The notes under the pieces: model-generated
Database searches by the model: none
What the model was told of the DNA's origin: nothing
What the model saw: only the letters and a program-made list of their open reading frames with translations
Assembly (NCBI GenBank): GCA_019912845.1
Contig: JAIOHU010000059.1
Span: forward strand, 1-42,074
Reading direction: 5' to 3'
Length of the DNA stretch: 42,074 nt
DNA from: a bacterium
GTDB taxonomy: Bacteria; Electryoneota; Electryoneia; Electryoneales; Electryoneaceae
Part shown: positions 1-7,233 of the stretch, piece after piece
Layout: each line of letters begins with the position of its first letter
How positions within the stretch are numbered: the first letter of the stretch is position 1
Program-made: the position numbers and the translations under genes

Positions 1-639
1 GTCACCCAGCAATCGGATATAGATATATTTGCCCATGGCTAGATCATATTTTTCTTCGATTTCATCGCCATGTGGCATCCAGGCTTGATCCACAAGCACA
101 AAGCTCACATCATGCTTTCTCAGAATATCGACAAATTTCGGTTTTACCCACCACTTATTTCTAATCTCAACGCCATAATCAAAACCATCAGGTAACTCCT
201 CGAGAAAGCGATCGAGACGTTCGTAAAATTCATCCGGTCTCTCAAACACTTTTTTCGAAAAGTACGGAAACTGCAATATAAGCATTCCGAGACGTTCACC
301 CATTTCACTGATCGAGTTTAAGAACCAATCCCGTTCCTGATACGTGTACTCCGGAAGCAGAATTTTGGATGAGTCCGGTGTCGCCTTTTCACCACAATGG
401 ACAATAGACCTCGGAAACTTTGCTGAGAGTAGAAAATTTTCTGGTGTCTCATTAAACCATTTCTGCACTGTCGATTTTGCTGGAACAGCGTAGTAGGTCG
501 CATCCACTTCTACCGTATCAAATTGGGTTGCATAATATTTGAGGTAGTCTCGCGGTTGCGTTCCTTGAGGGTAGAAGACCCCGACCCAATCCTTTTCAGA
601 AAAGGAGGAGGTGCCGTATCGAATGCTGCCGTTATTCAT
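1..639 (-). CDS. DUF72 (YecE-like) family protein, C-terminus beyond window
   Basis: Reading the minus strand from the ATG at 639 gives 213 uninterrupted codons that run off the left edge, so the C-terminus is missing. Family hallmarks seen in order are an N-terminal RYGTSSFSEKDW segment followed by FYP, then EVDATYYAVP, AKFPRSIVH, and VEIRNKWW near the cut. These match the TIM-barrel-like DUF72/YecE family, usually about 230-290 residues, whose biochemical role is unknown. The gene lies downstream of a minus-strand terminator at 684-707, so it probably has its own promoter in the 45 bases between. The upstream Shine-Dalgarno (AAGGT) is weak. The family call is firm; the function is not known. 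Confidence 0.88.
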   Translation of the reverse strand, partial: MNNGSIRYGTSSFSEKDWVGVFYPQGTQPRDYLKYYATQFDTVEVDATYYAVPAKSTVQKWFNETPENFLLSAKFPRSIVHCGEKATPDSSKILLPEYTYQERDWFLNSISEMGERLGMLILQFPYFSKKVFERPDEFYERLDRFLEELPDGFDYGVEIRNKWWVKPKFVDILRKHDVSFVLVDQAWMPHGDEIEEKYDLAMGKYIYIRLLGD

Positions 640-683
640 TTTATTGACCTTGTTGTTCAGTGGTTCTTAAATGTTTCACAAAG

Positions 684-707
684 TAAAAGCCCGCGACTGA
701 CGGGCTT
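684..707 (-). terminator. Rho-independent terminator of the acidic hypothetical gene
   Basis: On the minus strand AAGCCCG and CGGGCTT form a 7-bp perfect stem with a 7-base loop (arms at 687-693 and 701-707), followed by a T-rich tract. It sits 35 bases past the stop of the gene at 742-1176 and before the DUF72 start at 639, so it separates the two transcripts. Confidence 0.7.
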
Positions 708-741
708 CAATAGTTTTCAAAAAAAAATGGAGATTTTCTAC

Positions 742-1176
742 TTAGACAAATCTGTCTTGTCCCTTAAAATCTTCTCGTAATTTTTCGAGTCGTTTTTTTT
801 CAGTTGCCAGGTGACTAAGTGTCCCTCTTATCTGCTCAAAAACATCCATTACTTCGGGATCTTCAAAGGGATTTGGATCGTCCTCAGCCTCAGCAACATG
901 GAAAAGTCGCTCTCCTGCTTTCGCATACAGATTTCGCAATCGGAATTTGAGAGAAGCAATTTCAATCTCAATTTTCCCTTTTGTGGCAGTATCTCCAGCA
1001 ATTTCTACTGTCCTATGTAGGAATCTGTCCGCTGTATGACGCACTTTTTCCCATCCAGACTGTGAGGTTGCGCTTCTAAAGCTCTCGCTTTCATTGCCAT
1101 CATCATCAATCGAGGAGAAGTCTTCGTTTCGTTCTTCCTCAGCCCTTGGTTCTGAAGTATGTTTTTCATCGTGCAT
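742..1176 (-). CDS. Hypothetical acidic, helical protein (144 aa)
   Basis: I do not recognise a family. The frame is open up to a GTG at 1203, but the ATG at 1176 is preferred: GGAG lies 6 bases upstream of it, whereas the GTG would fall at the predicted transcription start. The first 45 residues are rich in Glu, Asp and Ser and look disordered. The rest is charged and probably alpha-helical with heptad-like spacing (LKFRLRNLYAKAGERLF and LATEKKRLEKLREDF). There is no signal peptide or membrane segment. It has its own promoter-like sequence and terminator, so it is probably monocistronic. A coiled-coil structural or regulatory role is only a guess. Confidence 0.6.
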   Translation of the reverse strand: MHDEKHTSEPRAEEERNEDFSSIDDDGNESESFRSATSQSGWEKVRHTADRFLHRTVEIAGDTATKGKIEIEIASLKFRLRNLYAKAGERLFHVAEAEDDPNPFEDPEVMDVFEQIRGTLSHLATEKKRLEKLREDFKGQDRFV

Positions 1177-1207
1177 GGTTTGCTCCGTGTAATCCCCTTT
1201 CACTGTA

Positions 1208-1235
1208 AGTATAATATACTAACTCTCAAGATCAA
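1208..1235 (-). promoter_or_regulatory. Putative sigma70-like promoter for the acidic hypothetical gene
   Basis: On the minus strand TTGATC (1230-1235) and TATACT (1208-1213) are separated by 16 bases. They match the -35/-10 consensus at 4/6 and 5/6 positions. The predicted start falls around 1200-1203, which leaves a short leader carrying the GGAG before the ATG at 1176. Promoter consensus in this phylum is not known to me, so this is tentative. Confidence 0.4.
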
Positions 1236-1393
1236 ATTGATCTATATCACTTCAACTTTCAGGAGATTGGAGAAGGACTCGTTGACACAACAAAGTAAAT
1301 ATGGATGGTTATGAGTTCAGGCTGTATCTACCGCTCTTGTTTACTGCCTTCACAACCCTTAGCTTCTAACCGTTCATACATGTTGAGGAGACA

Positions 1394-1804
1394 ATGAAGT
1401 CAACTCCAGGCTTTCTGGAAGCTATTGCTCGTCTATTTATCAGCAGCGTTTATATCTACTTCGCAATCAAGATGCTTGTCTATTCACGACTGTGCATGGA
1501 GCATATGCTTGAAGCTGGAGTCCCGGCGATCCCTCTGGTCTACGTTGTTACACTTTCAACCTTGCTGATAGGTTCACTTGGACTTTTTCTCGGATACAGG
1601 ACAAAATCTGCTGCACTGATGCTGATATTCATAAGCATTCCCGCCATATTATTCATATATCCTCCCTGGGATGTCTCGGAATTCTCTCAATTCCTGGCCC
1701 ACCTTGGTCTGGTTGGCGGCTTGATACACATTTACATCTACGGCCCCGGGAAATATACGTTCGATGCGCGAAATATGGTGCCAGTAAAACGGCGTCGAAC
1801 ATAA
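1394..1804 (+). CDS. DoxX-family integral membrane protein
   Basis: The protein has 136 residues and four hydrophobic helices at roughly 10-30, 44-66, 71-92 and 100-117, as in the DoxX/DoxD-like family. The short spacing of the helices, the GLFLGYRTKSAALML loop and the YPPWD segment fit that family. DoxX proteins are small inner-membrane proteins variously linked to redox or thiol stress. The ATG is preceded by GAGGAG at a good distance (1385-1390). It stands alone between the divergent hypothetical gene and the methionine gene. Substrate and physiological role cannot be read from sequence. Confidence 0.75.
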   Translation: MKSTPGFLEAIARLFISSVYIYFAIKMLVYSRLCMEHMLEAGVPAIPLVYVVTLSTLLIGSLGLFLGYRTKSAALMLIFISIPAILFIYPPWDVSEFSQFLAHLGLVGGLIHIYIYGPGKYTFDARNMVPVKRRRT

Positions 1805-1923
1805 ATCGTACCTCTCTATCCAAATTAAAATTTCATATCGACTTGCTGACTGCTTGCCATTTTTGAAACGCACCTCTACCTTGTTTTATTCATGATAAAT
1901 GATCAAATTCCACGAATCGCAGA

Positions 1924-1998
1924 TTGACTTGGATTTATCCAGAGTACAGTCGAACTTAGCTGGAATTATTAGACTTTGGACAAGTCCAAAGCCAGCCA
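1924..1998 (-). repeat. Dispersed double-hairpin repeat, copy A
   Basis: Read on the minus strand this contains CTTTGGAC-TT-GTCCAAAG (1974-1991, 8-bp arms, 2-base loop), then about 30 bases, then CTGGAT-AA-ATCCAAG followed by GTCAAT. The same architecture in the opposite orientation is at 4021-4096, so the two copies bracket the methionine gene. The hairpins could act as terminators, mRNA stabilisers or miniature mobile elements; none is proven. Confidence 0.6.
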
Positions 1999-2054
1999 AA
2001 CTGATGTACTGAGAGATGTACCATTGAAAGAGACATAATGAATAAAGTAGAATA

Positions 2055-3971
2055 ATGAGCCAATCATTTCTTGATCGCATAAATAATGGTGTCCTGCTCG
2101 GAGATGGCGCGATGGGGACACAATTGTACGAACGCGGTGTTTACATCAACCGTAACTACGATGGGTTAAACCTTACCGACGATCACCTTGTCAAGGCTGT
2201 ACACCGTTCCTACCTCGATGCTGGTGCGCAAGTTATAGAGACCAATACTTTCGGTTCAAACAGTTTCCGTCTCGCAAAATATGGAATGGAAGATCAGGCT
2301 TACGCGATCAGTAAAGCGGGCGCAGAAATCGCCAGACGTTGCGCCGATGAACATTCTTCGACACTGGTTGCCGGAGCGATGGGTCCCCTGGGAAAACCTA
2401 TTGCACCCATGGGCAAAATTTCTGAAGAAGCTGCATACAAAGCATACTCTGAGCAGGTCAGAGGTTTGGTCGATGGTGGAGTTGACCTGTTTATCCTGGA
2501 AACTCTTCTCGATTTACACGAAATTTTAATTGCGATTAGAGCGATACGTGATCAAAGCGACATGCCTATCGTCGCCATGATGACGATTGATACATCGGGG
2601 TTAACCGCTTATGGACGTACTCCTCAACAGATAGCAGCAGCGTTAAACAATGAACCTGTTGATGTCATCGGTTTGAACTGTTCGACTGGACCTCAGAATA
2701 TTCTCGAGGGAATCAAGTTGATGAGTGAGTTGACGGATAAACCCCTCGCAGCTTTCCCGAATGCCGGCGAACCGAAGATGACAGAAGGTCGTCTGATCTA
2801 TCTTTCAACCCCTGAATATTTCGCTGAATTTACCAAACGGATGATCAGTCATGGTGTGCGCTTTGTTGGTGGATGCTGCGGTACCACTCCGAAACATATT
2901 CGTCTGATGTCATCGGCGATCCGTGCCTTGCAACCTTCAGGTTCAATTGTTGTCGGAAGCGAGACAAAAAAAAAGAAGAGTAAAAGTGTACTTGAGCAGC
3001 CAGAAGTAGAACTGAAGCCACGTGGGGATCGCTCTCCACTCGGAAAATTGCTCGATGAAGGAAAATTTCCTGTTTCCTGTGAACTGCACCCTCCCCGCAG
3101 CCCAAGTGTTGGGAAGATATTACGACAGGTACGTCTTTTACAGGCTGCCGATGTGAATGTTGTGAATATCCCTGATGGGCCACGTGCATCGGCACGGATG
3201 AGTCCGATGGCGTTGGCGCATATTATCGTCCGTGAAACAGAAATGGACACCATACTCCATTATACATGCAGAGACCGTAATATTCTCGGAATACAGTCTG
3301 ATCTGCTGGGGGCACAAGCACTGAATTTGAAGAATATCTTATGTGTCACAGGAGACCCTCCCAAGTTGGGAGACTATCCGATGGCGACCGCTGTATTCGA
3401 TGTTGATGCTATTGGATTGCTAAGAATTGCGAATCAATTGAATCATGGTCAGGACCTTGCCGGGAATCCGATCCCACGTGAGACAACCTTCTTTCTCGGA
3501 GCCGGATTTAATCCGGGTGCAATGGACCCTGAACTGGAACTTGATCGTTTAGATCAAAAAATTGATGCAGGGGCAGAATATATTCTGACTCAACCAGTGT
3601 TCGATCAGGAAAAATTGGTCCACATGCTCGAACGTGCTGGAAATATCAAGGTGCCCATATTTGTGGGTATACTTCCTCTGGCATCCTTCAGGAATACTGA
3701 GTTCTTCCATTTTGAAGTACCGGGTATGGATGTTCCTGACCCTATTCGTGAACGGATGAAGAGTGCATCAGAAAAAAGTAAGGATCACGCCATCGCTGAG
3801 GGTATTGCCATAGCTCAGGAGGCTCTGCTGCTGACCTGTGAACATGTACAGGGTGCGTACATTATGCCATCATTTGGAAAAGTTGAGATGGCAATTGAAA
3901 CCATATCGGTGCTGGATGGACGCCGGACACTTTCAGAAATTGAAGCTGATCTGGACTCAGAAGAGAAATAA
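2055..3971 (+). CDS. Bifunctional homocysteine S-methyltransferase / 5,10-methylenetetrahydrofolate reductase
   Basis: The protein has 638 residues and two fused domains. Residues 1-292 are a homocysteine S-methyltransferase (Pfam S-methyl_trans) with LLDGAMGTQL-like start (LLGDGAMGT), ETNTFGSN, and the zinc/homocysteine ligands Cys209 (GLNCSTGP) and Cys274-Cys275 (GGCCGT). A charged, lysine-rich linker lies around 303-328. Residues from about 338 form a MTHFR-like flavin barrel (CELHPPRSP, CRDRN, NILCVTGDPP, FFLGAGFNPG, QPVFD). The layout equals Bacillus YitJ-type fusions: no cobalamin or reactivation domains of MetH are present. It probably supplies methyl-THF and methylates homocysteine to methionine, but the methyl donor used is uncertain. 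The ATG has only a weak ribosome site. Double-hairpin repeats flank the gene. Confidence 0.93.
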   Translation: MSQSFLDRINNGVLLGDGAMGTQLYERGVYINRNYDGLNLTDDHLVKAVHRSYLDAGAQVIETNTFGSNSFRLAKYGMEDQAYAISKAGAEIARRCADEHSSTLVAGAMGPLGKPIAPMGKISEEAAYKAYSEQVRGLVDGGVDLFILETLLDLHEILIAIRAIRDQSDMPIVAMMTIDTSGLTAYGRTPQQIAAALNNEPVDVIGLNCSTGPQNILEGIKLMSELTDKPLAAFPNAGEPKMTEGRLIYLSTPEYFAEFTKRMISHGVRFVGGCCGTTPKHIRLMSSAIRALQPSGSIVVGSETKKKKSKSVLEQPEVELKPRGDRSPLGKLLDEGKFPVSCELHPPRSPSVGKILRQVRLLQAADVNVVNIPDGPRASARMSPMALAHIIVRETEMDTILHYTCRDRNILGIQSDLLGAQALNLKNILCVTGDPPKLGDYPMATAVFDVDAIGLLRIANQLNHGQDLAGNPIPRETTFFLGAGFNPGAMDPELELDRLDQKIDAGAEYILTQPVFDQEKLVHMLERAGNIKVPIFVGILPLASFRNTEFFHFEVPGMDVPDPIRERMKSASEKSKDHAIAEGIAIAQEALLLTCEHVQGAYIMPSFGKVEMAIETISVLDGRRTLSEIEADLDSEEK

Positions 3972-4020
3972 GTGATTATTCTTTCAATTTTAGTGGTCTG
4001 TCTCACATGCTTTGAATGTT

Positions 4021-4096
4021 GGCATTGGACTTGTCCAATGCCTAATGACTCAAGTAATGGATTTATTAGACCCTGGATAAATCCAGGGTCAATTTG
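4021..4096 (+). repeat. Dispersed double-hairpin repeat, copy B
   Basis: Two perfect inverted repeats lie 26 bases apart. GGCATTGGAC-TT-GTCCAATGCC is at 4021-4042 and GACCCTGGAT-AA-ATCCAGGGTC at 4069-4090. Each has 10-bp arms and a 2-base loop. GTCAAT follows, as in copy A, where the orientation is reversed. It starts 50 bases after the stop of the methyltransferase/MTHFR fusion. Confidence 0.75.
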
Positions 4097-4135
4097 CCAT
4101 TTCAGGTGAATCAATCTGTTCGATTGCATAACTAT

Positions 4136-4163
4136 GTCATCGCGAACGCTGTGAAGCAATCTT
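4136..4163 (+). repeat. Fragment of the CGTCATTGCGA-type dispersed repeat
   Basis: The stretch GTCATCGCGAACGCTGTGAA plus GCAATCTT closely matches the reverse complement of the right arm of the element at 11083-11163 (TTGCGAACACCGTGACGCAA then TCTC). It is a single half without its partner arm. Confidence 0.5.
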
Positions 4164-4242
4164 AAATACATAATCATATAAAGAATACATCAACACCTTT
4201 CATCTTAGATGAGAATCATTGAACCTACGATTGGATGAAAAC

Positions 4243-5088
4243 ATGAGTGCCTCAAGACTTCCACGTGGAGTAATATGGATTACTGGTGCATCCTCCGGTA
4301 TTGGAAAAGCTGCGGCGTTGCGACTGGTCAAACGAGGATGGCGTATTGCAGCCAGCGCACGTAATGAAGCCGCACTGCAAGACCTCCATAATCAGCATGC
4401 GGAAATTCGACCCTATCCGCTGGATGTTGCCAATGCTGAACAGAGGGTGCGGGTATATCAACAGATACGAGAAGAGCTGGGTCCGATTGATATTCTGATC
4501 AATAATGCCGGATTTGCGGTTCGTGGTGCTGTTGAAGAAATCCCTCTGACGTCTGTACGATCGATGTATGATACAAATGTGTTTGCTCCGCTGTCGTTGA
4601 CACAAGCGGTATTACCTGAGATGCGGGAGAGGGGTGAAGGCAGGATTATCATGGTTTCCTCACTTCTGGGAAAAGTATCGATGCCTCTCAATGGAATCTA
4701 CGCTTCCACAAAATTTGCCCTTGAAGGTTTGAGCGATTCACTCAGGGTGGAAACCAGCCAATGGGGTGTAAAAACCATCATCGTTGAACCTGGACCGATC
4801 GCAACGGAATTTGCGTCGAGAGCAAAAGCGGTGACAACCTCGGGCATTGATCTCGAAAATTCACCGTACAAAAATAACTACGAGAAATTCTTCAGCGGCA
4901 AAATGCTTTCTCCGAGCCAGTTCTGGGGTGCATCAACTGTTGCAAGTGCCATTGTAGATGCTTGTGAGAACCCAAACCCCAAAACACGATATCCAGTACA
5001 TACTTATGCGGTCTGGCTTCCCATACTCGCCAAGTTTCTGCCAGCGAAGTTGTTTGATAAGATTATAGGAAAAAGATTGGGATTTTAG
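4243..5088 (+). CDS. Short-chain dehydrogenase/reductase (classical SDR)
   Basis: Counting from the ATG at 4243 (281 aa), the NAD(P)-binding TGASSGIG is at 14-21, NNAG at 87-90, catalytic Ser at 139/140 and YxxxK as Tyr153-Lys157, followed by EPGPIATEF. This is a complete classical SDR of the oxidoreductase/sterol-dehydrogenase-like group with an extended C-terminus. The C-terminal helix-rich tail (WLPILAKFLPAKLFDKII) could be membrane-associated. A TTG at 4219 is an alternative start. The ATG is chosen because the SDR fold begins at its normal distance and GGATG lies 5 bases upstream. It is followed after one base by the HAD-like gene, so the two are co-transcribed. Substrate unknown. Confidence 0.88.
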   Translation: MSASRLPRGVIWITGASSGIGKAAALRLVKRGWRIAASARNEAALQDLHNQHAEIRPYPLDVANAEQRVRVYQQIREELGPIDILINNAGFAVRGAVEEIPLTSVRSMYDTNVFAPLSLTQAVLPEMRERGEGRIIMVSSLLGKVSMPLNGIYASTKFALEGLSDSLRVETSQWGVKTIIVEPGPIATEFASRAKAVTTSGIDLENSPYKNNYEKFFSGKMLSPSQFWGASTVASAIVDACENPNPKTRYPVHTYAVWLPILAKFLPAKLFDKIIGKRLGF

Positions 5089-5089
5089 C

Positions 5090-5566
5090 ATGATACGTCT
5101 GTCCATACCCGGCTCTGAAAGCTACCAAATTTCATCGGTAATTTGTGATATGAATGGCACCCTTGCGGTTGATGGAGTCATGAACAAAGCTGTAATGGAT
5201 CGTTTACGCCGTCTTAGTAACACCGTGGAAGTTACGATTCTAACAGCAGATACTTTCGGCACAGCAGACCGTTACGAATCTGAGCTGGGAGTGACCGTGA
5301 AACGTATTCGTACTGTTCCCAAGGAGGAAGTACAGGCAAAACGTGAGGTAGTTATCCAGGCGGGTGCTGCCAATACTGTATTCATCGGGAATGGCGCGAA
5401 TGATGTTGAGGCGATGGAAACAGCGGTCTTCTCAATTGGGGTAATGGGAAAAGAGGGGATTTACCGAAGAACACTGGAGGTTGCTGATATGGTGGTATAT
5501 TCTGGCGAAGATGCGCTTGATTTGCTGCTCAATCCAACTCGTTTAATCGCTGGGTTAAGAAGATAA
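5090..5566 (+). CDS. HAD-superfamily hydrolase, soluble P-type ATPase-like (COG4087 type)
   Basis: The 158-residue protein has the HAD core only. Motif I is DMNGT with nucleophile Asp20, motif II is ILTADT (Thr52), Lys71/Lys79 are candidates for the motif III lysine, and motif IV is GNGANDVEAM (Asp105). This is the signature of small soluble proteins resembling the P domain of P-type ATPases. Position +2 of motif I is Asn (Asn22) rather than the Asp typical of phosphatases, so strong phosphatase activity is doubtful. Its start sits one base after the SDR stop, indicating translational coupling. Physiological substrate unknown. Confidence 0.75.
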   Translation: MIRLSIPGSESYQISSVICDMNGTLAVDGVMNKAVMDRLRRLSNTVEVTILTADTFGTADRYESELGVTVKRIRTVPKEEVQAKREVVIQAGAANTVFIGNGANDVEAMETAVFSIGVMGKEGIYRRTLEVADMVVYSGEDALDLLLNPTRLIAGLRR

Positions 5567-5600
5567 ACGATCCTAAAATGAAACTACAAAGATCAACACA

Positions 5601-6281
5601 ATGAAATATGCAGTCCATCAACCGCACTATCTGCCCTATCCCGGTTACCTCGAAAAAATAAATTCGGTTGATACCTTCATTTTCCTGGAAAAGGTGCAAT
5701 TTGTAAAACGAGAGTATCAGAACCGAAATAAAATCAAAGGACCTGATGGTACCCAATGGTTGACGATTCCGGTCAAAGGGGACTACAAATCCGCTATCGA
5801 GGAGATGGTTCCAGATTACTCCTCCAACTGGCAGGAAAAACATGAAGCTACTCTGAGACGATTTTATGCGAAAGCACCTCACCTGGATGAATTGGATGGC
5901 TTTCTAAATATCATCAAAGTTGAATATAAGACTCTGGCTGACTTATTAATTGCCACAACCTCTTTTTTCGTGAACAGATTCGGTATAAAGACCAAAACTT
6001 TAAAGCAGGCAACCCTTGAGCCTCTCTCCCAGGAGCCAAACAGGCGAATCCTCGAGATCGGACAGAAACTGGAGGCGAACACCTACCTCGCAGGGGCAGG
6101 CGGAAGAAACTATATGGATACTGATATATTCACATCAAATGGAATTACCGTTGAATTTCAGGAATTTGTCCCTCATCCATACCCTCAACTTCATGGAGAT
6201 TTCGCGGCGAATCTCGGCAGTATTGATCTACTCCTCAACACTGGACGAGATGGCTTTTTCAAGTATTATTGCAAACTTTAG
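5601..6281 (+). CDS. WbqC-like family protein
   Basis: The 226-residue protein starts MKYAVHQPHYLPYPGYLEKI, continues with DTFIFLEKVQFVKREYQNRN and WLTIPVKG, and later has TYLAGAGGRNYMD. All are hallmarks of the WbqC-like family (Pfam WbqC), which occurs in O-antigen and other surface-polysaccharide or modified-sugar clusters and lacks a firmly established reaction. The conserved HQPHYLPYPGY and the Asn/Arg motif suggest an enzyme fold related to acyl- or amino-transfer steps. It follows the HAD gene by 34 bases on the same strand and precedes the PIG-L deacetylase. Family call is firm; role is inference. Confidence 0.85.
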   Translation: MKYAVHQPHYLPYPGYLEKINSVDTFIFLEKVQFVKREYQNRNKIKGPDGTQWLTIPVKGDYKSAIEEMVPDYSSNWQEKHEATLRRFYAKAPHLDELDGFLNIIKVEYKTLADLLIATTSFFVNRFGIKTKTLKQATLEPLSQEPNRRILEIGQKLEANTYLAGAGGRNYMDTDIFTSNGITVEFQEFVPHPYPQLHGDFAANLGSIDLLLNTGRDGFFKYYCKL

Positions 6282-6497
6282 GTCGAACTTTTTGCATATT
6301 ATGGAGTACCCCGATTTTCTTCATTTTTTTTGACCCATCGCTACTCACCGCCTTATGGGAAACTTATATTGACCAACACTTCTTCTCCGGCACTTATCGA
6401 TAAAGAGCTTTAATTTCAAATTACCCGGGGAGAAGTTTGAGAAAGAAGTATGTCTTAAGTAAAACAGGTAGTATGCTTATAATTTGGAGAGTAAAGC

Positions 6498-7127
6498 ATG
6501 CCAAGACGTAAAGCTCAAAAGATATTAGCGATGGGTTCACACCCCGATGACATAGAAATTGGCTGTGGTGGTACCCTGCTGAATTTTGTCCGCCAGGGAG
6601 ACGAGGTCTATCTCTACATTGCCACAAAAGGAGAGATGGGCGGAAACCCTGAAACACGTGTACGTGAAGCAGAACGTTCTGCCGAAATACTCGGAGCCAA
6701 AAAAATATTCTGGGGTGGTTTTACTGATTGCGAGGTACCGAATGGATTGGAACTCATCCAGAGTATGGAGGCAGCGATCAAGGAAGTAAAACCATCACAC
6801 GTATTTGTTCATTCCTCTCAAGACACCCATCAGGATCATCGTGCCCTGGCAGTTGCAGCACAATCATCCGCGAGACGTGTTCCCTTTTTCCTCTTTTACG
6901 AAAGCCCGACCACTCTGAACTTTCAACCGACTGTGTATAGTAATATTGAAGATACAATGCAGGACAAAGTCGAACTGCTCGAATGCCACTTGTCACAAGT
7001 CTCACGTACGAATATTGAAGGCTTATCGATAACTTCCATCGCCAACGCTGCTGCGATTAGAAGGGGAGTTGAGGTTTACAGACGGTATGCTGAAGCATTT
7101 ATGCCGACACGGTTCTTCCTGATGTAG
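6498..7127 (+). CDS. PIG-L/LmbE-family zinc deacetylase (BshB-like)
   Basis: The 209-residue protein has the defining AMGSHPDD at the N-terminus (His15, Asp18) and the second metal/catalytic motif HQDH (His111, Asp113, His114), plus GCGGTLL and TKGEMGG. PIG-L enzymes are Zn-dependent N-deacetylases acting on N-acetylglucosamine-containing substrates such as GlcNAc-malate (bacillithiol pathway) or glycolipids. BshB1-like proteins share length and motifs. No BshA/BshC partner is seen here, and the neighbours are glycan genes (WbqC upstream, TagO-like downstream), so a sugar-deacetylating role in glycan maturation is equally possible. GGAGAG lies 6 bases before the ATG. Confidence 0.87.
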   Translation: MPRRKAQKILAMGSHPDDIEIGCGGTLLNFVRQGDEVYLYIATKGEMGGNPETRVREAERSAEILGAKKIFWGGFTDCEVPNGLELIQSMEAAIKEVKPSHVFVHSSQDTHQDHRALAVAAQSSARRVPFFLFYESPTTLNFQPTVYSNIEDTMQDKVELLECHLSQVSRTNIEGLSITSIANAAAIRRGVEVYRRYAEAFMPTRFFLM

Positions 7128-7165
7128 AAAGGGCAGGATTATCAATTCATTTTATTGTGCAGTGG

Positions 7166-7181
7166 TGTGCGATTTATCACA
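7166..7181. promoter_or_regulatory. CRP/FNR-like operator candidate
   Basis: TGTGC-GATTTA-TCACA differs at one position from the TGTGA-N6-TCACA consensus of CRP-family regulators. It lies 52 bases upstream of the TagO-like start and 38 bases after the PIG-L stop, a sensible position for control of 7234-8478. A single 16-base match can arise by chance. Confidence 0.3.
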
Positions 7182-7233
7182 ACTAATTTCTGAATTTTCT
7201 TTATATTTTCTCTGCATTTAACAGGGAATGGGA

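Noticed and set aside
1805..2054. Possible cobalamin, SAM or THF riboswitch upstream of the methionine gene
   Set aside because: No conserved riboswitch core was recognised; the structured sequence there is explained by the repeat copy.
6478..6483. TATAAT resembling a -10 box before the PIG-L deacetylase
   Set aside because: A start 7 bases later would leave almost no leader and would begin inside the ribosome site; the matching -35 (TTAAGT) is weak.
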